A DNA stretch of 42,293 bases. Source: Caldisericales bacterium (GTDB taxonomy: Bacteria > Caldisericota > Caldisericia > Caldisericales > Caldisericaceae). The stretch lies in the NCBI GenBank assembly GCA_015485995.1, contig WFSP01000080.1, forward strand, positions 1 through 42,293, in the 5' to 3' direction. Position numbers and translations under genes: made by a program. The notes beneath the pieces are model-generated. The model worked only from the letters and a program-made list of their open reading frames with translations, did no database searches and was not told the origin of the DNA. This document shows positions 29,277 to 37,488 of this stretch, one piece after another (position 1 is the first letter of the stretch; each line of letters starts with the position of its first letter).

Positions 29277-30791
29277 TTATTTCAGCAGAATGCTCATCAG
29301 AGTTTCTGCTATTACCTCTGGCAGTTTACGAGGTTTTTCGGCAATCTTAAACCTTCCCCTTAAGAATATTTCGGGAAAGTTAATAAGTGTTCCTACACCA
29401 ACGCCCCACAAGCGCACTGCCAACGCTTCTTCATTCCAGCCTTGAGGAATAATTTCTGAATTTATAAACGCGCCGTCGGATATAACAATGAGTTTATCTT
29501 CTTTTGGAACCTCTACTACAGCACTTTGTGGATATGTTTCCCCTATACTTAACGGTGTGAGGTGGTCGATCTGCGACACTGGATATGAACTATCGCTGTA
29601 GTAAAAAACTGAAAACGGTATGTGAAGCTTATTCATCACAATCCAGAACACCCTTGCGGCGATGAAGGCATATACTTTCCTATTACTATCCTGCATACTA
29701 CCCGAGGCGTCCACAAGCAAGGCTACTCTTCTTCTGAGAAGCTCTTTGCTTTCACTCCGCCTTTTAAACCACGCAGGGGAGGATACTTTGTTTTTCATCC
29801 ACAGCTTCTGGTCAAACTTGCCCGAATATGCAATTTTATCTCTAATAGTGGATAAAGCCTTAATCTTGTTGTAAGTTTCTTCAGCAAGCAGATTGGAAAG
29901 CAGAATTTCTTTTTGGTATTTCTCATTATTATTGTTGTGCAGAAGAGCGTCGATCAATTTTTTATCTGTTGTCTTGATCTGAGATACATTTGCTTCTTTT
30001 TTTGTTTGGTTTACCACATTTTCCTTAATTTCGTTCTGCTTGGTGCGGAGTTCCTTCCGTACACGGCGCAGGGATATAACTGCATCTGCCTTTATAATAC
30101 TTGCCTTGCTTTTCTCTTTGTTTTTACTACTCTCTTTGCCGTCCTGGCTTTCTTTGCCATCCTGTTTATCTGTTTCTTCCTTTGTTTGTTTGCTACTTTC
30201 CGTCTGTTGGTCAACAAACATATTGTTCAGCAATTTAACGATCTCGTCTGCTATCTTTACTGTCATGTGCGGGTCTTTCTCTCCCCTAATTTTGTCAATC
30301 AGTCCGTATGCTTTCCTCACTTTTTTCGTGTACTGAGGCATGAAAAGCGTGTCTTCATAGTTCAATCCGAGCAACCCGTGGGTAATTATACACGCAAGTA
30401 CAGCCTTGATCGGGTTGCTGAGAACTGTATTTGAGACTTTGAATATCTGAAGCGCGCTTTTAATGTTGTTGTACTGAAGCAGTGCTGCAATATACATCGT
30501 CGGTGCAAGAGACTCGATGCGTACATCTTCAACGACGTTGAAGACTTCTTTTCTCAAATCGCTGCTGTTGTGCAGTTCGTCAAATAGAAACTGCGGGGTG
30601 AGCATTACGTGCTGCATTTCATGGTACAGCGCCGCAAGTATGCCGAGGCTGTCTTCGTTGTAGTTCACGTATATACTGCGTCCATTTGTATATGAAGTTC
30701 CTCCGTAGTAGACGGCTACGTCCTGTTCTGTGACTGCCCTTGCAACGCGGGTAAGGATATTGTCTTTTACTCCAGCTATTACTTCTGCCAT
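29277..30791 (-). CDS. VWA-domain protein with HExxH metallopeptidase-like N-terminus
   Basis: A 504-residue protein. The N-terminal part has LYHEMQHVML (His57, Glu58, His61: HExxH) and a possible third ligand in FNVVEDVRIE (~85-93), as in gluzincin-type peptidases. A Lys/Glu/Ser-rich linker (~195-232) and a helical middle part follow. The C-terminal VWA domain has an intact MIDAS (VDASGSMQDS, Asp361/Ser363/Ser365). The layout resembles CobT/YfbK-like partners of MoxR AAA+ ATPases. It has its own promoter, but the MoxR-like gene lies directly upstream. Confidence 0.8.
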   Translation of the reverse strand: MAEVIAGVKDNILTRVARAVTEQDVAVYYGGTSYTNGRSIYVNYNEDSLGILAALYHEMQHVMLTPQFLFDELHNSSDLRKEVFNVVEDVRIESLAPTMYIAALLQYNNIKSALQIFKVSNTVLSNPIKAVLACIITHGLLGLNYEDTLFMPQYTKKVRKAYGLIDKIRGEKDPHMTVKIADEIVKLLNNMFVDQQTESSKQTKEETDKQDGKESQDGKESSKNKEKSKASIIKADAVISLRRVRKELRTKQNEIKENVVNQTKKEANVSQIKTTDKKLIDALLHNNNNEKYQKEILLSNLLAEETYNKIKALSTIRDKIAYSGKFDQKLWMKNKVSSPAWFKRRSESKELLRRRVALLVDASGSMQDSNRKVYAFIAARVFWIVMNKLHIPFSVFYYSDSSYPVSQIDHLTPLSIGETYPQSAVVEVPKEDKLIVISDGAFINSEIIPQGWNEEALAVRLWGVGVGTLINFPEIFLRGRFKIAEKPRKLPEVIAETLMSILLK

Positions 30792-30817
30792 ACTTCACCT
30801 CCTAAAATCTTTTTTAT

Positions 30818-30846
30818 GTGATGAAAAGAATTATTCCATAAGGCAA
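30818..30846 (-). promoter_or_regulatory. promoter of the VWA gene
   Basis: On the minus strand: TTGCCT, 17 bp, CATCAC, beginning at the end of the preceding T tract. Confidence 0.6.
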
Positions 30847-30868
30847 AAAAGCGGGCTAAAAAGCCCGC
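30845..30868 (-). terminator. terminator after the MoxR-like gene
   Basis: GCGGGCT, 4-nt loop, AGCCCGC, T6 on the minus strand. Confidence 0.85.
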
Positions 30869-30879
30869 AAAAGATTTCT

Positions 30880-32271
30880 TTACACAGACAGAGCAGTTTT
30901 CAGAATAACGTCCCTTTCCTCAGGTGGGAAGAGCACAGTCATCCTGTCAACTGCCATTGGCACGTCTCCGTTAAGCATTGTAGCTTCGCGGCAGATCTGC
31001 TCTACAAGCCGTGTTGAGAAAGGAGACATCTGTCCGCCTTCCTCCTTGTTGATGTTCCTAATTTTGTTGGCAAGTGTGACAATGCGTGTTGCAAGGTCTT
31101 TGTCGAATTCCTTATTTACCATCAGATCGATTTCTGAATCTTGTGGCAAGTAAGGGACGAATACAGGAGTAAATCTGTCGAACAGTGCTTTGTCGTCAAC
31201 AACGTTTCCGTACCTGTACCCGGGATTTCCTGCAGCGACTACGGTAAATCCAGGCTTTGCAGAAATTACTGCCTCTTTTTTCTTCCCCGTATTCCTATCT
31301 GTAGTAGAAAAACCCATGTATAGCTGTTTTCTGTGGTCTAATGCAGAGTAAACAGCCGCAAGAAGTGAACCTCTTCCTTTCAGGAGTTCGTCAAAGTACG
31401 CGATGCCGCCGTTTAGCATTGCAAGAGCCAGAATGCCAGGTTGCCACCTCAATCCGCCTCTTTCATCTGGCTTAAACATACCGACAATGTCCTCTGCAAG
31501 CATGCTTGAAGTGATGATAGTTGAGTACAGCTTCTGCCTGAGGTGTTTTGCCAATTCTTCAATGAGAAGCGTCTTTCCAGAGCCTGCTTCTCCAAGCAAG
31601 ATAAATGGAATGCCCTGCTTAATAAAAGAGATAGTTTCCTTAATGACCAGTCCGCCGAGAGGATCGATGAAAGAACCAAGTGCCTTTGGGGCGCTAACTA
31701 CGTAAGTTTTGTGGATCAATAACTGGTTTAGAGAGCGAAGCGTAATAGTAGTTGGAGGAACCGCGACACCTTTTGACTCTGCAACTTCTACGACAATTTC
31801 GTACTCTTTGAGATCCTGATATACCTGTTCAAGGAAATACAAAAAACTATTTCTGTCCCAGTCCTCTGTAATCATATCTCTTACTCTACCTTTAACGAGG
31901 ATAATGTCGGCAAAGATAACGGCAAGCCCGAGATGCCAACATGTATGTGGCGTATTGCCTGTCATTGCTTTGCACTTGTGAACAACGCGAATCTCGTGCT
32001 TTGTTTTGTTCACGCTTATACCCAGCTTGTATATATGCTTGCTTGAGCTGGACTGAACTGATACCGTCAAGGACTGCGGAGTAACAAGCAATCCTTTTAC
32101 GAGGTTGAGATTCGCCATTGCCTTTACAAACGATACGGACGGGGCAATGTTATTTCCATCTTGGTTTACGAGTGACGTAGGTGTTCCCCCAGAAACGATT
32201 CCTATTTCTGGGACGTCTATGTCAGCCTTTGTTGTAAAAAAGTCTCCGATAGTAAATTTGTTCTCTGCCAT
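30880..32271 (-). CDS. MoxR/CobS-like AAA+ ATPase with SWIM-like finger
   Basis: A 463-residue protein. Residues ~95-118 read HKCKAMTGNTPHTCWHLGLA, a SWIM-like finger with His98-x-Cys100 and Cys111-x-His113. The AAA+ domain has Walker A LLGEAGSGKTLL (225-236), Walker B GGIAYFDELLKG (288-299), sensor 1 VVAAGNPG and Arg finger LFDRF (363-367). MoxR-type ATPases remodel partners through a VWA protein, which is encoded next door. The zinc-finger-bearing N-terminus suggests nucleic-acid binding. AGGAGGTGAAGT precedes ATG. Confidence 0.85.
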   Translation of the reverse strand: MAENKFTIGDFFTTKADIDVPEIGIVSGGTPTSLVNQDGNNIAPSVSFVKAMANLNLVKGLLVTPQSLTVSVQSSSSKHIYKLGISVNKTKHEIRVVHKCKAMTGNTPHTCWHLGLAVIFADIILVKGRVRDMITEDWDRNSFLYFLEQVYQDLKEYEIVVEVAESKGVAVPPTTITLRSLNQLLIHKTYVVSAPKALGSFIDPLGGLVIKETISFIKQGIPFILLGEAGSGKTLLIEELAKHLRQKLYSTIITSSMLAEDIVGMFKPDERGGLRWQPGILALAMLNGGIAYFDELLKGRGSLLAAVYSALDHRKQLYMGFSTTDRNTGKKKEAVISAKPGFTVVAAGNPGYRYGNVVDDKALFDRFTPVFVPYLPQDSEIDLMVNKEFDKDLATRIVTLANKIRNINKEEGGQMSPFSTRLVEQICREATMLNGDVPMAVDRMTVLFPPEERDVILKTALSV

Positions 32272-32303
32272 ACTTCACCTCCTGAAATTTTTGATTTGAG
32301 TAT

Positions 32304-32332
32304 GTGATGCAGACGGCAGAGATAATTTTCAA
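32304..32332 (-). promoter_or_regulatory. promoter of the MoxR-like gene
   Basis: On the minus strand: TTGAAA, 17 bp, CATCAC, about 32 nt before the start codon. Confidence 0.6.
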
Positions 32333-32410
32333 ACTTTTTCAAGTTTAAGAAAGCCTGATTTTATCAAGATTTTTTGCATACAAGAAACCCAAATGGATAG
32401 GGCACTCCTA

Positions 32411-32438
32411 TTGACAGATTCTAAAATGTGCATAAAAT
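32411..32438 (+). promoter_or_regulatory. plus-strand promoter of a candidate antisense RNA
   Basis: TTGACA, 16 bp, TAAAAT. Confidence 0.55.
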
Positions 32439-32469
32439 AAATAGTGAAAGCAGTGAAAGTCTGCCAACA

Positions 32470-32493
32470 AAAAACGGTGGGCTTTCGCCCACC
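32470..32493 (-). terminator. terminator after the 57-codon gene
   Basis: GGTGGGC, GAAA loop, GCCCACC followed by GTTTTTTG on the minus strand. Confidence 0.8.
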
Positions 32494-32507
32494 TATAAGA
32501 GTTGTTT

Positions 32508-32681
32508 TTACGGTATTCTGGCATTTGTCCAGGAACCACTTCCACCACCCGTTACGACGATTACGGATGTGGAAGTCCCCCTTGAACTACGGTAATGTTC
32601 AAGGGGTTTTCTTTTTCTGCAGTGCTGCCTGCGAGATTCTTTGAGAACCTCTCTGGCAAGACGCAAAGCTAAGTATAGCAT
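32508..32681 (-). CDS. unknown 57-residue basic protein
   Basis: ATG 32681 has AAAGGAGGCGGAG upstream, a TTGACA-17-CATAAC promoter and a terminator after the stop, so the unit looks complete. The product is basic at the N-terminus (LRLAREVLKESRRQHCRKRK) and Ser/Gly/Thr-rich at the end (VIVVTGGGSGSW). The coding DNA is also strongly hairpin-forming, and a plus-strand RNA covers it. Either a small protein controlled by antisense RNA or an RNA with a fortuitous ORF. Confidence 0.5.
   Translation of the reverse strand: MLYLALRLAREVLKESRRQHCRKRKPLEHYRSSRGTSTSVIVVTGGGSGSWTNARIP
32578..32616 (+). terminator. plus-strand terminator inside the 57-codon gene
   Basis: 10-bp stem CCCCTTGAAC with GTTCAAGGGG, 9-nt loop, then TTTTCTTTTT. 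Confidence 0.75.
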
Positions 32682-32708
32682 CTCCGCCTCCTTTCCATTA
32701 TTTCTATT

Positions 32709-32737
32709 GTTATGAAAAAATCTCTTTTTTCTGTCAA
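32709..32737 (-). promoter_or_regulatory. promoter of the 57-codon gene
   Basis: On the minus strand: TTGACA, 17 bp, CATAAC. Confidence 0.7.
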
Positions 32738-32778
32738 TCGTTGGAATTTTGACAAACTTTCTGTTATTTTGTAGGTGG

Positions 32779-32807
32779 TTTACACTTTTGAGGCGTTTTT
32801 TCATAAC
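32779..32807 (+). promoter_or_regulatory. promoter of the conjugation cluster, leaderless
   Basis: TTTACA, 17 bp, CATAAC, then 6 nt to ATG 32814, so transcription should start at about the A of ATG. Confidence 0.65.
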
Positions 32808-32813
32808 TACACT

Positions 32814-35621
32814 ATGCAAGACGGTATATTCGACATAACAAAAAAAGAAGTTGAGCATGAAACGAAGTGCATAGAAGTACTGAACTCACAGTTTCCTGAT
32901 GAGGAAGAGGAAACTGCAAAGAGTTCGGCTCGCATGCTCTCTGCCCTGCACGGACTGCCGGGCTGGGTAGCGTTTAATGTCGCATTCATTCGCAACAAGC
33001 TTCACATATTCTTCTCCACGACTCAAGGGCAAAGCATAGCGGTGGATGACGCTGTGTTCTCCGCTTATCTTTATTCTGAAACAAAACGCATTACAAACCC
33101 CATTATCAATGCAGACATTCAAGCCATATTTACGTTAAAACCTGCCGTTAGAAATATTGCTTATCAATATACAACCCTTGAAGACTTCAAAGAAACGGAT
33201 CCTCTCGCATTTCTTACGAATGCTGTCTATAACGAGAGAGGAGAGGATGCTGTTATTCAGATAGTATTCCAAGGCATAAGGGACGAGGCGTGGAGAAGAA
33301 TTATAGGCAAGTTGGAGGCAAAACTCGTAAGAGATCCCCAAGGTGCTGGCATTATGAGGATAATTGCACCTGGGCTTTACGGTGCAGATCCTCTTGGAAG
33401 GATGCCTGTTCCACCTACAATTCAAAAGGAACTGATGAGCGCAGCGTATAAAAAGATGGATATTGCGTTTAAAGTTAACGTGAATGTAGGTGCAACGTCT
33501 GAGGCGCATGCAAGAGACCTCGTTCACGTGCTCGATACACTTGCCCAGATGAACTACATGAACATCGGTGCGAGAAAAGATAAACTTAAACTATTTCTCA
33601 TAAATCCGCAGGTAGAGGACAGAGGAATGCTGATGGTGTCAAAAGAGCTTGCGTCTATTGTGCATCTCCCCTCAAAGAAAGTGAAGACGCCCACCATCGA
33701 GACAACCTCTGTCCGTGTTTTAACTGTGCCTCCTATTCTTGAGGACGGCATTCAGATATGCGAATCTTATTTGCGTGGAAGGACGTTCCCTGTGAAAGTC
33801 ACGGAGCGAGACCTTGCCACGCATTTTACCATTTTAGGATCCACCGGTACAGGTAAAACAACTTTTATCGTGAACATGGCGAAAGCCTTTATGGAAAAAG
33901 GCTGGGGCTTTACGGTGATAGATCCTCAGGACGGAAGGCTTTTAAAGCGTATTGTTGCTCTTGCTAAGAAAACTGGAAGAGAGGACGATATTGTCTGGTT
34001 TAACCCGTTCAACGAGGATAAGGTAATTACACTTAACCCCCTCAATCCCTGGAAGGGATTTGACCCCGAAAGTCTTGCCGCACTCCTTACAGATGCGTTC
34101 TACAGAGTATGGCGTACTTCATGGGGGCCGCGCCTGGAATACCTCCTGCACATGGCCTTACTTTCAATGGCATTCATAAATAGCAGAAGGCAAAGCGATG
34201 AAGAGACAGAGGAAGAACAGAAAATGTATTACACGCTAAATGAGATATTCTATGTGTATTTAAAAAAAGACTTATTCAGCCAAATGGTATCAGAGCTTGA
34301 ACAATTTAGCTTTACGTCAATATCAAGTGAAATTACAGCAGTAATAGACTTACTTACTAAGTCAAGGCAATGGAGTGATGTTGTATCGCCTATTCTTAAT
34401 AAAATGGGTGTATTCTCGTTAAACAGAGGGGTAAATAGAGTTTTTAATTCAGGAACAAGTTCTGTTGATCTAAGAGGTCTCATTAGAGAGCATAGAATAT
34501 TCCTTGTGGATTTGAAGACAAAGAAAGCAAAGGATATTGCAAGAGTCATAGGAAATGTTATCGTTGCTCTTGTTTACCAGGCACTCCAGGAAACAGTGAC
34601 AGAGAGAAAGGGTGTTTACGGACTATTCCTCGACGAGGCACATAACTATGCAGGCGAAGCACTTTCCACTATGATACAGGAAGGTAGGCAGTTAGGAGTT
34701 TCTATTGTGAGTGTAACACAGTTCATTGGTTCGCTACTTACTGATTCCCAGGAGGAAACACAAAAGATAAGAGAAGCATTCCTATCAGTCCCGCGAAACT
34801 TTATACAGTTTGGAACAAATGATGTTCCATTGGATATTCTTGACAAGTTCAACGAAAACTTCTTTGACAAGTCTGACTTCAACAAACTTCCTGCACTCCT
34901 TGCCTACGCTATTCTTTCTATTGATAATAAACCTGTTGGGCCTACTGTTATACATGTACCGATTCTCAGCACAACAGAGGAAGTAAATGCCATTAAAGAA
35001 GAAGATTACTATACTGTTTATCATAAACCTGCATACGAGATAGATGATGAGCTTGAGGAAAAGGAAGAGAAAAAAGTAGCAGCAGAAAGAGTTGCAGCAG
35101 ATTTACAGCGAATAAACATTGCGAAGTACATATCTGTGAAAATTGGCGAAGCAGACAACGAACAGGTGAAGAGGATTCTTACAATTATCAGGGCAAGCCT
35201 GAGTGAAGGGAATGATCTGTTTAGCCCGGTTACCTGGGGCAAGGCAAAGAAGGCAATTCAAGATGAAAGACTTATGTTCTCCAACCAGTCTGTTCCAGCA
35301 GATGATACCGATGATATGATAGCAGTGGCGGCAGGTGTTTCTGAAGCACCTGCACTTCTGAAACCTGTTAAGAAGTGGTTCTTAAAAGCACTTAAAGAAA
35401 AACGTGTTTCAGTGGTGAGTTCATATCTATGGAAATATATGGCTGATACGCTGAACTCAATATCCGGGCTTGAAGAAGAATTTACAAATGCGCTTGAACT
35501 TCAGGTAAAGAGACAGCAACTTGCACAAGACTTTGAAAATACAAATAAGAAGTCGAAAGAAATGCTTGGTGGAGAAGTGGAAGAAATAGCAAGCGACATA
35601 TTAAAAAATATAAAAGAATAA
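32814..35621 (+). CDS. VirD4/TraG-like coupling ATPase (HerA/FtsK superfamily)
   Basis: About 935 residues from ATG 32814. The ORF extends to a GTG at 32775, but that codon lies inside the promoter. A ~340-residue N-terminal region is followed by Walker A ILGSTGTGKTTF (about 340-351), the strand GFTVIDPQDG and Walker B GLFLDEAHNY with SVTQF, as in T4CP/HerA ATPases. A C-terminal ~230 residues is Lys/Glu-rich. No N-terminal membrane helices are seen, unlike classical VirD4. It would bring DNA to the secretion channel encoded downstream. There is no ribosome site. Confidence 0.8.
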   Translation: MQDGIFDITKKEVEHETKCIEVLNSQFPDEEEETAKSSARMLSALHGLPGWVAFNVAFIRNKLHIFFSTTQGQSIAVDDAVFSAYLYSETKRITNPIINADIQAIFTLKPAVRNIAYQYTTLEDFKETDPLAFLTNAVYNERGEDAVIQIVFQGIRDEAWRRIIGKLEAKLVRDPQGAGIMRIIAPGLYGADPLGRMPVPPTIQKELMSAAYKKMDIAFKVNVNVGATSEAHARDLVHVLDTLAQMNYMNIGARKDKLKLFLINPQVEDRGMLMVSKELASIVHLPSKKVKTPTIETTSVRVLTVPPILEDGIQICESYLRGRTFPVKVTERDLATHFTILGSTGTGKTTFIVNMAKAFMEKGWGFTVIDPQDGRLLKRIVALAKKTGREDDIVWFNPFNEDKVITLNPLNPWKGFDPESLAALLTDAFYRVWRTSWGPRLEYLLHMALLSMAFINSRRQSDEETEEEQKMYYTLNEIFYVYLKKDLFSQMVSELEQFSFTSISSEITAVIDLLTKSRQWSDVVSPILNKMGVFSLNRGVNRVFNSGTSSVDLRGLIREHRIFLVDLKTKKAKDIARVIGNVIVALVYQALQETVTERKGVYGLFLDEAHNYAGEALSTMIQEGRQLGVSIVSVTQFIGSLLTDSQEETQKIREAFLSVPRNFIQFGTNDVPLDILDKFNENFFDKSDFNKLPALLAYAILSIDNKPVGPTVIHVPILSTTEEVNAIKEEDYYTVYHKPAYEIDDELEEKEEKKVAAERVAADLQRINIAKYISVKIGEADNEQVKRILTIIRASLSEGNDLFSPVTWGKAKKAIQDERLMFSNQSVPADDTDDMIAVAAGVSEAPALLKPVKKWFLKALKEKRVSVVSSYLWKYMADTLNSISGLEEEFTNALELQVKRQQLAQDFENTNKKSKEMLGGEVEEIASDILKNIKE

Positions 35622-35632
35622 GGAGGTGAAAA

Positions 35633-36397
35633 GTGGAATCGAATACAATTAACCGCGTCGTGCTCTCAGGCACTGTTTCTGGAAAACAGAGACAGGAAAT
35701 AATTGTGGGAGGAAAAAAGAAGCTGCTTGCAACGGTTATGCTGAAGCAGTACGACTCAAGGAAGAAGGAAAATAGCGAAAAGCAGAAAGTAAATCTTTAT
35801 ATTGTGAAAGGAGCAGGGGAAGCAGCACAAACCCTGCTTGCCTTAACTCAAGGGCAGGACGTAATTATTAGGGGTATGCTGCAAGCAAGGATAAGGAAGG
35901 AAGACGAAACGTTTACTACTACGAAGATCTTACCGTATGTTTTTGTTCCGGATGCAGACGGCGTGCAGATTGCAACGGGTGCAAACCTCGTAAACGAAGC
36001 AACCATATTTGGAAGGATTTATACTTCTACGAATATCCGGACGAAAATCCGTATAGAAGAAGAGAACAACTATGCACACGTTGCCTTTGCCGTCCAGGTG
36101 GGAAGCACAAAAAAGAGCCAGAACCCTTTTTCTACGACAGAGCCTGTAAACATTGTGTTTGTGAAGTACAAGCCTAAAAGCGTAGAGGGCTTCAAAAAGA
36201 TTAAGGACAGGTTTAGCGACAAAGGCAGGTTTGTTGCGGTAACAGGTGCGCTTATATCAGAGTTTTATCTTACGCCTAAGAAAGAAAAGGTGTACAAACT
36301 TGAGATTATTGCCAGGCAGGTTGTCGTACTGCCGGGCAGGTTTGTCCAGATTAAGGAAGTCAGCCCAGAGGAAGTAATAGGGGCTAATAATTCATAA
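35633..36397 (+). CDS. tandem SSB-like (double OB-fold) protein
   Basis: A 254-residue protein from GTG 35633 (AAGGAGGTGAAAA upstream). Two copies of an SSB-like pattern are seen: INRVVLSGTVSGKQRQEIIV ... GQDVIIRGMLQARIRKEDET, and NEATIFGRIYTSTNIRTKIR ... GRFVAVTGALISEFYLTPKK. The second ends with KLEIIARQVVVLP. It lacks an acidic SSB tip. Its place after the coupling ATPase suggests binding of transferred single strands. Family assignment is by pattern. Confidence 0.65.
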   Translation: MESNTINRVVLSGTVSGKQRQEIIVGGKKKLLATVMLKQYDSRKKENSEKQKVNLYIVKGAGEAAQTLLALTQGQDVIIRGMLQARIRKEDETFTTTKILPYVFVPDADGVQIATGANLVNEATIFGRIYTSTNIRTKIRIEEENNYAHVAFAVQVGSTKKSQNPFSTTEPVNIVFVKYKPKSVEGFKKIKDRFSDKGRFVAVTGALISEFYLTPKKEKVYKLEIIARQVVVLPGRFVQIKEVSPEEVIGANNS

Positions 36398-36420
36398 AAC
36401 ACATAAGGAGGCGATAAAGC

Positions 36421-36729
36421 ATGAGGTACTTAGGCTATTTAAGTTTGAACCCGTGGATTGCAACAATTGTAATCCTGTTTTTGGACGCAATGCCGCTCTT
36501 CATAAAAATGCGGCTGAAAGATGCTTTTGAAAGTGGGAAGTTGAGCAAAGACGACGCAAACATTTCAAGCGTTGTGAAGCTTATCGTTGGAGTAAACGCA
36601 GTTGTAATTTTCTCTTACCTTGTAGATGGGCATTGGGGTGGTTCCATTGTCCTGTTTATTATTGGCATTCTTGTTTACATCTACGAAATTATGGACTTAA
36701 TGAAGAGGAAAAACAACGTAATCGATTGA
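36421..36729 (+). CDS. small membrane protein of the conjugation cluster
   Basis: A 102-residue protein with predicted membrane segments near residues 12-30, 52-68 and 72-92 (SIVLFIIGILVYIYEIMDLM). AAGGAGGCGATAAAGC precedes ATG. No known family was recognised; VirB2/VirB3-like sizes fit. Confidence 0.65.
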   Translation: MRYLGYLSLNPWIATIVILFLDAMPLFIKMRLKDAFESGKLSKDDANISSVVKLIVGVNAVVIFSYLVDGHWGGSIVLFIIGILVYIYEIMDLMKRKNNVID

Positions 36730-36735
36730 TGGTAG

Positions 36736-36764
36736 TTTACAGAATCGAAAGGTTTTTTCATAAC
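36736..36764 (+). promoter_or_regulatory. promoter of the secretion-channel operon
   Basis: TTTACA, 17 bp, CATAAC, 32 nt before ATG 36797. Confidence 0.65.
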
Positions 36765-36796
36765 TTCTTAAAAAAGAAAAAATGGAGGTGCACACT

Positions 36797-37186
36797 ATGA
36801 AAAACATTATCAAGAGTAAAAAGGCGAAGGTAATTGTGTCGGTTGTGCTGCTTGCATCAATTGTGTTTATGAATACTGCGTTAGTATTTGCAGATGGCAT
36901 CACGCCGACACTGCCGACAACAGGAACCATGCAAGAAGTAGGAGAAGGCATAGGAAAACTCGTTACAATCTTCTACAACCTTATTGCAGTTGCGTTGCTG
37001 CTATTTGCAGGATGGGCAGTAATACTCCTTGTTGAAGCGCTTATCGAGACAAACATGATGAAGGTAAACCACCAGAGAGAGGCACTATTTACAGTTTTCT
37101 TCGGCTTTGCGGGGCTCGTGCTTATCCCGAAACTTGCACACATTATCCTCAGTACACTTGGATTTAACTTACTCATAGGAGGCTAA
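36797..37186 (+). CDS. VirB2/TrbC-like conjugal pilin
   Basis: A 129-residue protein from ATG 36797 (GGAGGTGCACACT upstream). A signal peptide (KVIVSVVLLASIVFMNTALV then FADG) is followed by two membrane helices (about 60-82, 100-125). This is the size and topology of VirB2 pilins, and it heads the VirB-like cluster. Sequence match is weak, as usual for VirB2. Confidence 0.7.
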   Translation: MKNIIKSKKAKVIVSVVLLASIVFMNTALVFADGITPTLPTTGTMQEVGEGIGKLVTIFYNLIAVALLLFAGWAVILLVEALIETNMMKVNHQREALFTVFFGFAGLVLIPKLAHIILSTLGFNLLIGG

Positions 37187-37187
37187 T

Positions 37188-37487
37188 GTGAACAATTGGT
37201 CATTTCCGCACTTCAGTTTTCCTCAGTGGTTGTTTCCATCTGTCACGAATAGTGCAGTGGACGTAGCGTCTAACTTCTATGAACTTGCTGTAGAAGTCGG
37301 CATTATGCTTATCGTCCTATATGCGGGAGTGGCTATTCTAAAACTTGTAAAAGGATACACGGAAGAGGATATGCAGGAAGTTAATGAGGCAAGGCACACC
37401 TTGTACAGTTCTCTGTTTATCATAGGCGGCCTTGCCTTAACTTCTTCCTTTGTCAGCATTGTGCTTAACATAGCGAGGTTGAGATAA
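37188..37487 (+). CDS. small two-helix membrane protein (VirB2-like)
   Basis: A 99-residue protein from GTG 37188, one base after the stop before; AGGAGGCTAAT is its ribosome site. Two membrane helices (near 30-50 and 74-95) flank a charged loop (KGYTEEDMQEVNEARHTLYS). It resembles the preceding protein in arrangement, including 'NEARHTLYSSLF' against 'NHQREALFTVFF', so the two may be paralogues. Confidence 0.7.
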   Translation: MNNWSFPHFSFPQWLFPSVTNSAVDVASNFYELAVEVGIMLIVLYAGVAILKLVKGYTEEDMQEVNEARHTLYSSLFIIGGLALTSSFVSIVLNIARLR

Positions 37488-37488
37488 T

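Larger units (their letters stand above)
32445..32616 (+). ncRNA. candidate structured RNA antisense to the 57-codon gene
   Basis: From the promoter 32411-32438 to a plus-strand terminator (CCCCTTGAAC ... GTTCAAGGGG, TTTTCTTTTT; 32578-32616), about 170 nt. Inside, ACTTCCAC pairs with GTGGAAGT and encloses CCGT with ACGG; GGTGGGC pairs with GCCCACC near the 5' end. It covers ~110 bp of the opposite gene. Readthrough of the terminator would run toward the conjugation genes. Confidence 0.45.

Noticed and set aside
32445..32616. Reading the plus-strand RNA as a riboswitch for the conjugation operon
   Set aside because: The coupling-ATPase gene has its own promoter at 32779 and the RNA's terminator is 160 bp upstream; no known riboswitch core was recognised.
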